A DNA stretch of 64,000 bases, from positions 11,470,001 to 11,534,000 of the forward strand of contig JAHCVI010000001.1 of the NCBI GenBank assembly GCA_019096155.1, written 5' to 3'. The notes under the pieces are model-generated. The model was not told where the DNA came from and searched no databases. It saw nothing but the letters and a program-made list of their open reading frames with translations. Shown here piece after piece: positions 33,098-43,994 of the stretch (its first letter is position 1; each line of letters opens with the position of its first letter). Made by a program: the position numbers and the translations under genes. The DNA is from Staphylotrichum longicolle (lineage: Eukaryota > Ascomycota > Sordariomycetes > Sordariales > Chaetomiaceae).

Positions 33098-33933
33098 ATG
33101 GCGACTCGCGGACCCCCCGGCGCCCGCGGAATGAGCAACCGCTTCGCGCAGTTCAAGCTGGTGTTGCTAGGTGAGATGACGTCGGGGTGTTTTATTTGGT
33201 GTGGTGGTTTGGCGGGACCGAGGCTGACTGGGTGCAGGTGAATCTGCCGTGGGAAAGAGCTCGATCGTGCTGCGGTTTGTCAAGGTGAGCTGCCGAGAGG
33301 GCGTTTGGCAACCCGCAAACGGACGCAAAGCTGACTGGCCGCCAGGACCAATTCGACTCGTACAGAGAATCGACCATCGGCGCCGCCTTCCTGACACAGA
33401 CCATCTCCCTGGACGAGAACACGACAGTCAAGTTTGAGATCTGGGACACAGCAGGCCAGGAGCGGTACAAGTCGCTGGCGCCCATGTACTACCGAAACGC
33501 CAACTGCGCAGTCGTCGTCTACGACATCACGCAAGCCGTATGTGTTTTGTGTCTCCCTCTGTTCGATCCGTGCTGACCGGAACAGACATCACTCGACAAG
33601 GCCAAATCGTGGGTTAAGGAGCTGCAGCGGCAGGCCAACGAGAACATCATCATCGCGCTCGCCGGGAACAAGCTCGATTTGGTAACGGAGCAGCCCGACA
33701 AGCGGGCAATCGAGACGGCCGACGCCGAGGCGTACGCCAAGGAGGCTGGGCTGCTGTTCTTTGAGACGTCGGCGAAGACGGCTGAGAACGTGCAGGAGCT
33801 GTTTACCGCCATCGCCAAGAAGCTGCCGCTCGACCAGGTTGGGCCGAGGCACGCCCGGCCGGGCCAGCGACCGGGCGTGAGCCTCGCACCAGAAGGCGCA
33901 AACACGCAAGCCGGCGGGCCATGCGCTTGCTAA
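33098..33933 (+). CDS. Rab5-family small GTPase (Ypt5/Vps21-like)
   Basis: Four exons, 33098-33170, 33238-33284, 33346-33537 and 33586-33933, give 219 aa. The P loop GESAVGKSS (25-33), effector region ESTIGAAFLTQT typical of Rab5, WDTAGQERY (73-81), YYRNANCAVVVYDIT, GNKLDL and FETSAKT cover all G boxes. The C-terminus ends CAC, a geranylgeranylation motif. Rab5 proteins control homotypic fusion of early endosomes through effectors that also bind PI3P. The N-terminus extends about ten residues before MSNRFAQFKLVLL; the downstream Met 12 could also be used. Intron positions inside the P loop and before DQFDS are common in fungal Rab5 genes. Confidence 0.95.
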
Positions 33934-34601
33934 GCGGTGCTTGGAGGGGAAGATTGGAGTATCATGCGATCGGTGGCGGTTGGGAAGCGCAGATGGGCCC
34001 CGGGAGCTGACCCACGGTCATAGAGCAGGCCATTGCAAGTTCACTTGAGGCGGGGGCGGAGGATCGAGGATAGGATCATTGGCATCACACATCAGGAGCG
34101 GAGTCTGCGGGGAGGATGGTCGGATGCCCCTTTAATACCTTTTTTTCGCGGGTTTATGTTTGGTTTTGGCACTCAGCTCGGCATCGCGCCCGCAGAACGT
34201 GGGAAGGGAGAGCCCGGGCAGGTCTTTCGGTGTATAGTAAGCAGATAGAGCAACAGCTTGCAACAACGGGTAATCCTAATGGCGATGCAGCCCGGGGGGT
34301 TTGGTGTACGGTGATATTTTCTGGAATGTGCCATTTTGAGTTTCGTTATTTTTTTCTTTGCGTATCGTATCTGGGTTGTTGTTCTCCTGTCACTCCTGTG
34401 TAATCTCATGTCTTGCCCGTCTGTTGTCTGTTGCAGCAAGCCGCCCTGCCAAGGCCCGCCAACCAGGGCCTGCAGGCGTGCCAGGATCAGAGTTCCCGCA
34501 GCTCTCCCGGATCTTTGCCGAGCTCTTTTTTGCTTCCGCATTCTCCCCCAACCACCACACCCACCCCTTCAATTGCGCCTTGTCGGCCACCCCATCCCCT
34601 C
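33934..34601. other. Intergenic region between Rab5 and MIC60 genes
   Basis: Holds the Rab5 3' UTR and MIC60 promoter, with T-rich runs near 34138-34147 and 34347-34360. No further feature. Confidence 0.35.
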
Positions 34602-36761
34602 ATGTTGCGCACATCACTGCGGTCCGTGAGGGCGCTGGGCTCCAGGCCCGCCGCAGCCGCTGCCGGCCGCCAATGGCAGGCTTCTGCCGCGCGCCATGCA
34701 GTCGTGTCCGGGCAGGTATGAGGTCATGTTTCTTGTGTTTCTTGCCCTTCACCCCGGCTGCGAGCTAACCAGGCCTGCTTTGACTCTAGCGATTCTATGC
34801 TGTTGACAAGAAGCCCGCCGACGAGATCAAGCTGCCTCCCGCCGAGACCCTCACCGCGCCGTCGACTCCCCGCCTCCTCCCCCGCCGGTCGAGAACATCG
34901 CGGCCTCGACAATCCCTCCCGAGAAGGCCCCCCTCACGCCGCCCGCCCCGGCGACCACGATCCCGCCCCCGCCTCCCCCGCCGGTGCCGCGCAAGAAGAA
35001 GGGCTTTTTCCGGAGACTGCGCAACTACCTCCTCACACTCACCCTGCTGGGCGCCCTGGCCTTTGGCGGCGGCGTGTGGTACTCGCGCATCAACGACAAC
35101 TTCCACGACTTCTTCACCGAATACATTCCTTACGGCGAGCAGGCCGTGCTCTACCTGGAGGAGCTGGACTTCAAGAAGCGCTTCCCCAACGTCGCGAGCC
35201 GCGTGACAGGCAGACGGCCGGATGGCGAGCAGGTCAAGGTCCCGCCCAGAGGCGGCGCGTCGTGGCGTGTCGCTGACGGCAGCGAGCCCGCGGCCCGCAC
35301 ATCCAGCGCCATCCAAAAGTCCGCGGCTGTCAAGGAAGTGAAGCCCAAGGCCGAACCCGTCGTTGTTGCCCAGGCGAAGGAGGAGACGGCCAAGCTCCCC
35401 AAGGCCGAGGCCAAGGCGGAGGACTCCCAGAAGCCGGTCGCCGTCCCTGTCGTGGAGAAGAAGCCCGAGCCCGTCCCTGAGCCGGCGCCGCGCCCACTCC
35501 CGCGCCTGCCGTTGCGCCAGCCAAGAAGGCCTTCAAGGCGCCCGAAGTCGACGAGCCCTCGCGCTGGCCCCGGCCTCGCCCATCGACCCGCTCGCCGTCC
35601 CAACGCTGCCGACCCCGTCGTGCAGGACCTCGTGCGCATGCTGAACGACATCATCGCCGTCATCAACCACGATGGCGCCAATGAGAAGTACGGCCCGACC
35701 ATCGGCAAGGCCAAGGGCGAGATCAGCAAGGTCGGCCAGAAGATCCGCGACCTGAAGACGTCGGCCGAGGAGGAGGCGGCACAGCAGGTCAAGAAGCGCG
35801 TCGAAGACTTCGACAAGGCCGCCAATGAGCTGGTGTCCCGGCTGGACTCGGCCCTGGCGGCCCAGGAGCAACAGTTCCGCCGCGAGTTCGAGGCCGAGAT
35901 TCAGCGCCTCAAGCAGAGCTACGACAGCAAGGTGCAGCTGATCCAGGAGCGCGAGCGGCGGCTTGCCGAGGAGAAGCTCAACAACCAGCTGCTCGAGCAG
36001 GCTGTGCAGCTGCAGCGCCAGTTCGCCCGCGACATCAAGCAGCACGTCGAGGAGGAGCGCGGCGGCCGCCTGGGCAAGCTGACGGAGCTCGCGAACGCCG
36101 TCGACTCCCTCGAGAAGCTCACCGCCGGCTGGAACGACGTCATCGACGCCAACCTGCGCACGCAGCAGCTGCACGTCGCGGTCGAGGCCGTCCGTGCCAG
36201 CCTCGAGGACGCCCACCACCCGCGGCCTTTCATCAAGGAGTTGGTCGCGCTCAAGGAGATCGCCGCGCACGACGGCGTCGTCGATGCCGCCATCGCCTCC
36301 ATCCACCCCTCGGCCTACCAGCGCGGCATTGCCACCCCCGCCGAGCTTATCGACCGCTTCCGCCGTGTCGCTGGCGAGGTCCGCAAGGCCTCGCTGCTGC
36401 CCGACGACGCGGGCGTGGCCAGCCATGCGTCCAGCTACGTGCTCAGCAAAGTGCTCTTCAAGAAGCAGGGCCTGGCGGCCGGCGACGACGTCGAGAGCAT
36501 CCTGACCCGCACGCAGACCTTCCTCGAGGAGGGCGACCTGGACAACGCGGCGCGCGAGATGAACGGGCTGACGGGGTGGTCCAAGACGCTGAGCAGGGAC
36601 TGGCTGGCCGAGGTCCGGAAGGTGCTGGAGGTGCGGCAGGCGCTGGAGGTATGTTTTGGCCCCCCTCTGTGTCTTGTCATTTAATGGAATTTAATGCTAA
36701 CTTTTCATGTCTGCAGGTCATCCAGACGGAGGCAAGGCTACAGAGCTTGAAGATGGAGTGA
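34602..36761 (+). CDS. mic60: MICOS subunit MIC60 (mitofilin), with apparent frame shifts
   Basis: Exons 34602-34715, 34790-36648 and 36717-36761. Exon 1 is an Arg/Ala-rich mitochondrial presequence (MLRTSLRSVRALGSRPAAAA). Then come a Pro-rich linker, a basic-flanked membrane helix (NYLLTLTLLGALAFGGGVWY), IPYGEQAVLYLEELDFKKRF, a long coiled coil (REFEAEIQRLKQSYDSKVQL) and the C-terminal mitofilin signature region, ending in VIQTEARLQSLKME after the last splice. MIC60 forms crista junctions in the inner mitochondrial membrane. Conserved sequence changes frame near 34853-34861, 35481-35495, 35565-35573 and 35597-35605, all GC-rich; after the last shift the original frame returns. As MIC60 is important for mitochondria, I read these as sequence indels. 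The total length would be about 670 aa, normal for filamentous fungi. Confidence 0.85.
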
Positions 36762-37371
36762 GCTGGGACTTGGTGTTTCCTTTGTTGATGTACATTGCTT
36801 GTTAGACAGTCTATTTGCGGGTAGAGGGAAGGCCTGGATGGGTGCGTGTATCAAGTAGTCAATAGACGCGATGGCAGGCACTGACGGTGTAACTTTGCTA
36901 TTGACTTTTCGTGTTCTCGTTCCGCTGAGGTTGAGGGCTGGATTAATGCGTAGTCGCGGCATCCCCCTTTGTTGTTATTTTGGCATGATGAGCAAGCGAG
37001 GTCGGAGTCCCACATTTTCATCTCACAGGTCGGGTTTCTTTCTCTTTCATCAACCAAACTTCAACCATCGGCACAGGGCTTCATTTACGTCCCTAAGTTG
37101 TAAGTATCCTGGTGTGCTTTCGAGCGACGAAGTTGATCAAGATGACTGACCGAATAACGCCAGTCCCCTCCGCAATTCTTTTTGCGTCCATTGTCCGACA
37201 ACCGAGACAATGACGCCCCTCGTCACGATCCCAGCATCACCCATCACCCTGAGATGCCCGCACCCCGTCCCATCACCAAACTCATCGCCAACCCCAGATT
37301 CCACCCACGCTAACAAACCTTACTCACATTACCACCACCCGCTATTTTACCACCACCCCTGCCGCCACAAG
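36762..37371. other. Intergenic region
   Basis: Between MIC60 and the first FPGS-family gene. The last 170 bases are C/A-rich and may contain an unrecognised first exon of the next gene. Nothing else seen. Confidence 0.35.
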
Positions 37372-38934
37372 ATGTCTCCCCCAACCCCCAACCCCCTTCC
37401 GAGGCTTACACCACCGCCCTCCACCGCCTCGCCCTCCTCCAGTCCAACCGCGCCATCACCTCCCTCTTCGAACCCCCCGCGCCCGCGGACGGGCCCGCCA
37501 AAAAGGACAAGAAGGACCTCAACGCCCTCGCCATCCCGGAGATGCTCGCCTGGCTGCGCCGCGCCAACCTGCCCCCCTCGGCCCTGACCTCCTCGCCGCT
37601 GCGGTGCGTGCACGTCGCGGGCACCAAGGGCAAGGGCAGCGTCAGCGCGCTGGTCGCGGCCATCCTCAGGCAGTATTCTCCCTCTTCTTCTTCTTCTTCC
37701 CGAGATCCGCCGGTCGGGCTGTACACCTCCCCGCACGTCCTCTCGGTGCGGGAGCGCATCTGCCTCGACGGCGCCCCCGTGCCGGAGGAGGTGTTTGCGC
37801 GGTATGTGAACCGCGTGTGGGAGGATCTGACGGAGGCGGCGCGGGCGGAGGCGGCGCGTCGGGGCGTGCAGGTTGACGAGGAGGAGCTGGCGGGCGCGGG
37901 GACGAAGCCGTTTTATTTTCGGTTTCTGACCATCGTGGCGCTGCGGCTGTTCCTGGGGGAGGGGGTGCGGAGCGCGGTGGTGGAGTGCGGGATTGGCGGG
38001 GAGTATGACTCGACGAATGTGCTGCCGCGGGAGGTGGTGACCGGCGGTGGTGACGCAGTTGGGGATTGATCATGTGGGGATGCTGGGCGGGACGGGGGAG
38101 GAGATTGCGTGGCACAAGAGCGGGGTTTTTAAAGAGGGGGTCAAGGGGTTTACGAGGCGGTTGAGGGGAGAGCAGGAGGGGGTCATGGAGGTGCTGAGGG
38201 CGAGGGCGATGGAGAAGGGGGCTGAGTTGGTCGAGGTCGAGGACGAGGAGGTTGAGCGGTGGGAGGGGGTGGAAGGGGCGAAGTTGCAGGGGCCGTTCCA
38301 AAGGTACAATATGGCGCTGGCGGTGTACGCGGCAAGAGAGCACTTGTTGCAGACGGGGGTGAAGCTGGAGGGGAAATTTGGGAGTGAGGAGTGGTCGTTG
38401 AGTGACATCCCCGCGGAGTTCGTCAAGGGACTGAAGGAAGCTGCGCTGCGGGGGCGGTGTGAGGTCGTGGAAGACGCGGACGGTACTGAGTGGCATGTTG
38501 ACGGGGCGCACACAGACGACAGCCTGGCTGGCGTCGGAACGTGGTTTGCGGGCAAGGCGAGTGGTGACAGTGTCAAGGTCCTGGTGTTCAACCAGCAAGA
38601 GCGTGACCCGGCGCCTTTGCTGAGAGCACTGCTCGCCGGGCAAGGGGACAAGCCAACTTTCACCCACGCCATTTTCACACGGAACGAGGAGCAGCCGCCA
38701 GGAGAAGGCGAGAGCCGGGACCTCTCTACACAGGCTCGGGCTGAAGAGACGATGCGGGTGGTGGATGCGGCAACAAAAACCAAGGTCTACGATGCTGTTC
38801 AGCCGGCGGTTGAGCATGTCAGACAAATCGCCGCGCAAGCCAGCAAGGACGGAAAGATGTGCAAGGTACTGGTCACAGGGAGCTTCCACCTCGTGGGCGC
38901 AGTGCTCAAAGCCATCGGCCATGTTGAAAACTAG
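37372..38934 (+). CDS. Folylpolyglutamate synthase-family ligase, first copy (frame shift near 38045)
   Basis: Most of a Mur-ligase/FolC-family protein reads here: YTTALHRLALLQSNRAI, the ATP-binding loop CVHVAGTKGKGSVSALVAAIL, VGLYTSPHVLSVRERI, RFLTIVALRLFLGEGV and AVVECGIGGEYDSTNVL. After about 38045 the frame must shift one base to continue as VVTQLGIDHVGMLGGTGEEI, then WHVDGAHTDDSLAG and LVTGSFHLVGAVLKAIG. Such enzymes add glutamate to folates (or to dihydropteroate). The 5' end is uncertain: the ATG at 37372 is one base out of frame with YTTAL, so either a C-run indel or a hidden exon exists. (TTC)n codes for a Ser run near 37690. It is convergent with a better-preserved paralogue, and may be a diverged or decaying duplicate. 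Confidence 0.75.
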
Positions 38935-39059
38935 CCTGTCCAATTTATCGCAGCCATAACTCCATCCCCAGATGCTGTGAAGCCAACCCTGTACAGTTGA
39001 TTACGAGGTAATGACGGACGGTCGATGAAGACGTGTCCGGGTCCAGTCCAGTTTCTCTT

Positions 39060-40781
39060 CTAGAGGGCGTCTGTTCCTTCCAAGATGCCCAATGCCCCGC
39101 CGACAAGATGCAGGCTGCCGGTGATGAGTGCCTGCACTTTCTTGCCGTCTCCCTTCTCGGCAAAGCCGCGCGCCGTGTTGATGGCCTCCTCGATGCTCGG
39201 GATGAGCAGGACATTGGCCGCCGGGTCCAGGGTCTTCCACCTGTCGGCAAACACCCGCTGCTGGGTCATCTTCTCGATGTCGGCGGGATTGTGCTGGAAG
39301 TTTACAAAGTCTGGACGGTCAGCATTAGGACGAGAAATGAGGGTCACGAAACATACCACGTTTGTAGCCCGTCTCGGCATACGTGACGTTGGTGCAGAAA
39401 ATGACATGCTCAAACCCCTTCCCTGCCGGGTCCGCATTCTTGACGGTGTTGCACAGCCCGTCGAGAAAGTCCACGGCCTCGGTGCGGCCCTGCTGGTTAA
39501 ATATCAACACCTTGGGGCCTGCCTCGGCCCGGCGGGCACACTCGCCCACGAACCACCGAGCGGCCATCTTCAAGCTGTCCACGGTATGTGCGCCATCCAC
39601 GTGCCAGATGACCGTGTCCTCGTCTTTCACCTCGCACCGGCCACGCCAGACGACCTGCTCCAGACCGTCAACAAACTCCCGCGGCAGTGCTTCCGGGTTT
39701 GGCGAGAAGGAAGGGTCCAGCTTCTTCAGCGTAGCCTCTGCCAGCGCAACCGCCAGCGTGGCGTTCTTTTTCTGGAACGCCGCATCTGGGCGAATCTTGA
39801 CGCTCGCCAACCGCGGGTCGATATCCAGCACCTTGAGATCGACGCCCTTCTCGGTCGCCCGCTTCTTGAGCACCTCGGCCGCCGAGGGCACCTGCTCAAT
39901 AGTAAATGCCGGACTGCCGGGCTTCATAATCCCCGCCTTGTGCCAGGCAATCTTATCCACGGAATTACCCAGCACAAACACATGGTCGATGCCGAGGGTG
40001 GAGATGCCGCTGGCGACGGGGCGCTCCACCACGTTCGTCGCGTCGTACTCGCCACCAATGCCCGTCTCGTACACGGCCGCGTCCACGCCCTCGGACAAGA
40101 ACACGTGGTAGCTCATCAGCGTCAGGTAGCGCGAGTAGATGGGGCGGCTCCCCGGGGCGGCGGCGTCGGCGGCGACGTGCTTGTTCTCCTCGAGGCGATC
40201 CCACACCTCGAAGAAGTACCTGGCAAACAGCTCCTCCGAGATGGGGGCGGAGCCGATGCGGATGCGCTCGCGCACGGCGATCAGATGGGGCGAGGTGAAG
40301 AGGCCGACCTTGGTCGGAGGCCCGCCCTGCTGCTGGTAGCGCGAGAGGATCGAGTCGACAAAGGCGCAGGTGCTGCCCTTGCCCTTGGTGCCGGCGACGT
40401 GCACGATGTTGAGCCTGTCGAGGTCGCGCGGGGTGTAGCCAACGCGGGCGAGGTAGGCGCGCATCTCGCGGACGGACGCGGCATCGGGCTTGATGCCGGC
40501 CTTGCGGCGGGCCTCGATCACATCGAAGGGGGTCTGGAGGGAATTGAGGGCGTCGATGGCGTCCTGGAGGGGAAAACTCAGGGGTCAGCCATGGCTGTTA
40601 TTTTCATGGGATTTTTTCTTGTTTCTTCTTCTTTGTTCTTTCCTCTGTTTCCTTCTTTTCTCTGCCGAGCTCTACCTACATTGTAACCACGCCCCGCCGC
40701 CATTGTTCTGAAGAATCGAGCGCGACTCGAAATCGCGGTCAGTGACCTGGGGACGATGGCTGTCCACCGCGCATGACGCAT
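39060..40781 (-). CDS. Folylpolyglutamate synthase, second copy
   Basis: Exons 40680-40781, 39357-40563 and 39060-39310 give about 519 aa. The start of the mature enzyme, AIDALNSLQTPFDVIEARRK, appears only after splicing. Then IVHVAGTKGKGSTCAFVDSI (ATP loop), VGLFTSPHLIAVRERIRIG, YLTLMSYHVFLSEGVDAAVY, YETGIGGEYDATNVV, LGIDHVFVLGNSVDKIAWHK and WHVDGAHTVDSLKMAARWF complete the family set. It makes folate polyglutamates with ATP, needed for retention of one-carbon cofactors in cytosol and mitochondria. The first exon begins with an Arg-rich presequence and has a second in-frame Met (MAAGRGYN) just before the splice, which suggests mitochondrial and cytosolic forms from alternative starts, as known for this enzyme family. 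The Neurospora orthologue would be met-6. Confidence 0.92.
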
Positions 40782-41104
40782 TGAGGCTCGCTCGGAAGTC
40801 TAGCGAATCCTTATTTCTCGCTTCGTATCAATAATGGGATTTCGTCACGGTCACCGAGATATGCAAATATGCGTCTTTGAGCTGCAGATGCGACGGTGCG
40901 GAAGACCCCGGCTTTCGTCGGGGCAGCTGTCGCCGACATCGGTCGCTCCATTCTGCCAAACCAGACGACGTCACTGCTTTGGAGCTGCCCCGCAGTTAGA
41001 TGGTCTGTGCGCACCCACAATTCTCGAGTTAATTCACCAAGGAGAGTGGGGTGTGTCTCGGGAGGTCGTTCTTGAACTCTGCCTCTTCGCGACATCCACA
41101 TCAC
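40782..41104. promoter_or_regulatory. Region between the FPGS start and tRNA-Leu
   Basis: Upstream region of the minus-strand FPGS gene ending at the tRNA-Leu gene. No further feature. Confidence 0.35.
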
Positions 41105-41215
41105 GGCAAGGTGGCCGAGCGGTCCAAGGCGCCAGGTTCAGGCCCACCTGAATTGGCTCGAAAGAGTATTCCTGGTCTCAGAAATGGGGCGCGAGTTCGA
41201 ATCTCGCCCTTGTCA
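41105..41215 (+). tRNA. tRNA-Leu(CAG) with intron
   Basis: The acceptor stem GGCAAGG pairs with CCTTGTC at the other end (one G-U pair), with discriminator A at 41215. The A box is TGGCCGAGCGG and the B box GAGTTCGAATCTC, whose T stem GCGAG/CTCGC pairs perfectly. The anticodon stem CCAGG/CCTGG encloses TTCAGG followed by an intron of about 27 nt, so the anticodon is CAG (Leu, CUG codons). The long variable arm is typical of class II leucine tRNAs. Confidence 0.95.
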
Positions 41216-42443
41216 TGTTTTTGGCTTTTTGTGTTAAAGCTGTTGGCGGCGTTGACGGTAATTGTCTGTCGTTCTTTCTTTTGCGGTGTGGGGTTGCTGG
41301 ATGGGAGGCAGGCTGGTTTGGGCTCAACTGTCTTGTCGAGGCCGTTCTCAACACCGATAATCCGTCGACCAAATATCCGTATCTCATCAACATTCACAAT
41401 CACAGTTATGCAGCCCCTGCGAGCTCGGCCCAACTGCCGCGACCGGCGCGGGTCTGGTCCTTTCCATCTGCAATACGACCTCCCCACGAGCTGTCGGATC
41501 ACGCGCCAGGCGATAAATAGCGATAAATAGAGCCCCGGATGCACCTCGTGCAGCAGTCCCGCCCGGCTTTTGGGCTCTGCCGTGTCTAGCGAAGACGATA
41601 CCAGGCTCTGCGCGCTCAATCAGCCCACAATGCCCTCACAGTGCCTCTGGACACCCTAGTCATCCACTCGCTCGGGGCGACCGCGTTCAACCCTGTCTCG
41701 AGCTGCCTCACCCGCCCATTGCGCCAGTCACTGCGGCAAAATGCATCGACATGTGCGCCTGCGTGTGCCCCTTCTCACCGACATGAATCGCCTTCGCAAC
41801 CATGGATAAAAAGAAGTCTCTGATTCTCACCTGACGGGTCTGGCCTGGGAAACACTCGTCGTGACAGCCCCTCGGCGGATACCAGCGGACATGCGCTCCG
41901 GCGCTGATTGGCGCGGGTAAAAGCCTGGGTAAAATGCCCGCGAGAGGTTCGTGGGGTTCGTGGGAGCTCGCTGCATGACAGCTGCGCCTAGCTCCGGGGA
42001 CCTGGCGGCTGGCGGGTGTAGGCGGACCTTGAACCACCAAAAACCATGGCGTAATCGGCAGCCACCCTGACCCGGCTAAGACGCGTGGTGGGGGGACTGG
42101 CTGGGCTCTGGCCCTGTTGGGAGACTGTGACATGCCAAACTCCCCGCACCCGTACCAGCTTGGCTTGGTGTTGATGCGGTTGGACAAGGAGGGGGCCAGG
42201 TCCTGCCCGTGCCTGAAGCTCAGGCTGGGCAAAAGGGTAAAAGGGAACTCCCATGGTTTGACATCTCCGAGAAGCGGTGCTGGCGCTCGAGTCGGACAGA
42301 GTACCAGTAACCGTATTTAACCCCATCCTGCTCGTACCTCTCCTCCTCTCCCTCCTCAACGAGCTTCTTCTCCTCTACCCCCAACTCTTGCCCCGTCTCC
42401 CGTCAAGTCACCCTTTCAGGCTCGCTCGCCATCAACCGTCACA
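41216..42443. promoter_or_regulatory. Upstream region of xylitol dehydrogenase
   Basis: About 1.2 kb without a convincing gene. A TATTTAA box lies at 42314-42320, about 125 bases before the start. GGCTAAG at 42074-42080 matches the XlnR/Xyr1-type consensus and GTGGGG just downstream (about 42086-42092) fits the CreA/CRE-1 SYGGRG motif. Both motifs are short, so regulatory assignment is inference from the known control of this gene type. Confidence 0.5.
42314..42320 (+). promoter_or_regulatory. TATA-like box of the xylitol dehydrogenase gene
   Basis: TATTTAA followed by a CT-rich leader (42330-42420) and the ATG at 42444; position and context fit a fungal core promoter. Confidence 0.55.
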
Positions 42444-43641
42444 ATGGCTTCCGTAAGTCTCTTTGTCTCTTTACTGGTAAGGAGTTGACGCTAACACGCG
42501 CTGTCCCCAGAACCTCTCGTTCGTTCTCAACAAGCCCAACGACGTCACCTTCGAGGAGCGTCCCGTCCCGAAGCTGCAGCACCCGCACGATGTGCTCGTC
42601 GCCATCAACTACACGGGCATCTGCGGCTCCGACGTGCACTACTGGCAGCACGGCGCCATCGGCCACTTCGTCGTCAAGGACCCCATGGTGCTGGGCCACG
42701 AGTCGGCCGGCACCGTCGTCGAGGTCGGCTCGCAGGTCAAGACGCTCAAGAAGGGCGACCGCATCGCCCTCGAGCCCGGCTACCCCTGCCGCCGCTGCGG
42801 CTCGTGCCTGTCGGGCCGCTACAACCTCTGCCCGGACATGGTCTTCGCCGCCACCCCGCCGTACGACGGCACCCTGACCGGCTTCTGGACCGCCCCCTTT
42901 GACTTTTGCTACAAGCTGCCCGACAACGTCTCGCTGCAGGAGGGCGCCCTGATCGAGCCCTTGGCCGTGGGCGTGCACATCGTCAAGCAGGCCCGCGTGA
43001 CCCCCGGCGCGAGCGTCGTCATCATGGGCGCCGGCCCCGTCGGCCTCCTCTGCGCCGCCGTCGCCCGCTCCTTTGGCGCCACCAAGGTCGTCTCGGTCGA
43101 CATCGTCCAGGCCAAGCTCGACTTTGCCAAGTCGTACGCCGCCACCCACACCTACATGTCGCAGCGCGTCTCCCCCGAGGAGAACGCCCGCGCGCTCATC
43201 GAGGCCGCCGACCTCGGCGCCGGCGCCGACGTGGTCATCGACGCCTCGGGCGCCGAGCCCTCCATCCAGACGTCGCTTCACGTCGTCAAGATGGGCGGCA
43301 CCTACGTGCAGGGCGGCATGGGCAAGGCCGACATCAACTTCCCCATCATGGCGCTGTGCCTCAAGGAGGTCACCGCCCGGGGTTCCTTCCGCTACGGCAG
43401 CGGCGACTACAAGCTGGCCATCGAGCTCGTGGCCGCCGGCAAGGTCGACGTCAAGGCCCTCGTCAACGGCGTCGTCGCCTTCAAGGACGCCGAAGAGGCC
43501 TTCAAGAAGGTCAAGGAGGGCCAGGTCATCAAGATCCTGATCGCCGGCCCCAACGAGAAGATTGAGCACGGCATGGACACGAGCGTCGACGAGCAGAAGC
43601 TCAAGGAGGCGCAGGCGGCCGGCAGCACGGGCTGCTGCTAG
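42444..43641 (+). CDS. xdh1: Xylitol (D-xylulose reductase) dehydrogenase
   Basis: A tiny first exon, 42444-42452 (MAS), joins 42511-43641, giving 379 aa. It is a zinc-dependent medium-chain dehydrogenase. Catalytic zinc ligands are C41 in GICGSD and H66/E67 in GHESAG, with E152 in LIEPLA; the structural zinc uses C96, C99, C102 and C110 (YPCRRCGSCLSGRYNLC). The Rossmann loop is GAGPVG (176-181) and D200 in VSVDIVQ selects NAD+ over NADP+. The sequence matches fungal xylitol dehydrogenase closely (PMVLGHESAGTVVEVG, YVQGGMGKADINFPIMALC). It oxidises xylitol to D-xylulose in the pentose catabolic pathway in the cytosol. A sorbitol dehydrogenase role is the main alternative. The tail ends GSTGCC. 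Confidence 0.93.
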
Positions 43642-43994
43642 ACGTTGGGGGATAAAATATTGCATCTGACGGCGTTTTTTTGGGCACGGGTTGGGTCGGT
43701 TGTTATGTCATGTCATGATCAATGGCGGCGTATGGGTATTAAATGAAATGATTTAACTCTATCTCTGACTTGGGACTCTAAATCTTGCCGTGAACATTTG
43801 GTCCCAGATGAACTTGGCTCTCGACTTGAACTTGACTCCAAACTTGAACATGACTCTCAACTCTTTTAGACTTTGACTCTTTGCTCTTGACACTCGTCTC
43901 TCTTTAAACCCTCTCTTCTATCTCAAAACAAATGCAATCCTGAAGCGCTAAAAAAATCTTGCCCCTGAAATCCTCAACCCACCCAAAATTTCAT
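43642..43994. other. Convergent 3' region
   Basis: About 350 bases between the 3' ends of xdh1 and the beta-mannosidase gene. It has a run of degenerate repeats of the type CTTGA(A/C)TTGACTC (about 43800-43880). No gene seen. Confidence 0.45.

Noticed and set aside
39085..40686. 533-codon plus-strand open frame
   Set aside because: Antisense of the folylpolyglutamate synthase gene; no domain of its own.
41708..42232. 174-codon minus-strand open frame upstream of xylitol dehydrogenase
   Set aside because: No recognisable domain and it overlaps the promoter region of xdh1.
42439..43665. 408-codon minus-strand open frame
   Set aside because: Antisense of xylitol dehydrogenase, whose motifs and cofactor residues are unmistakable.
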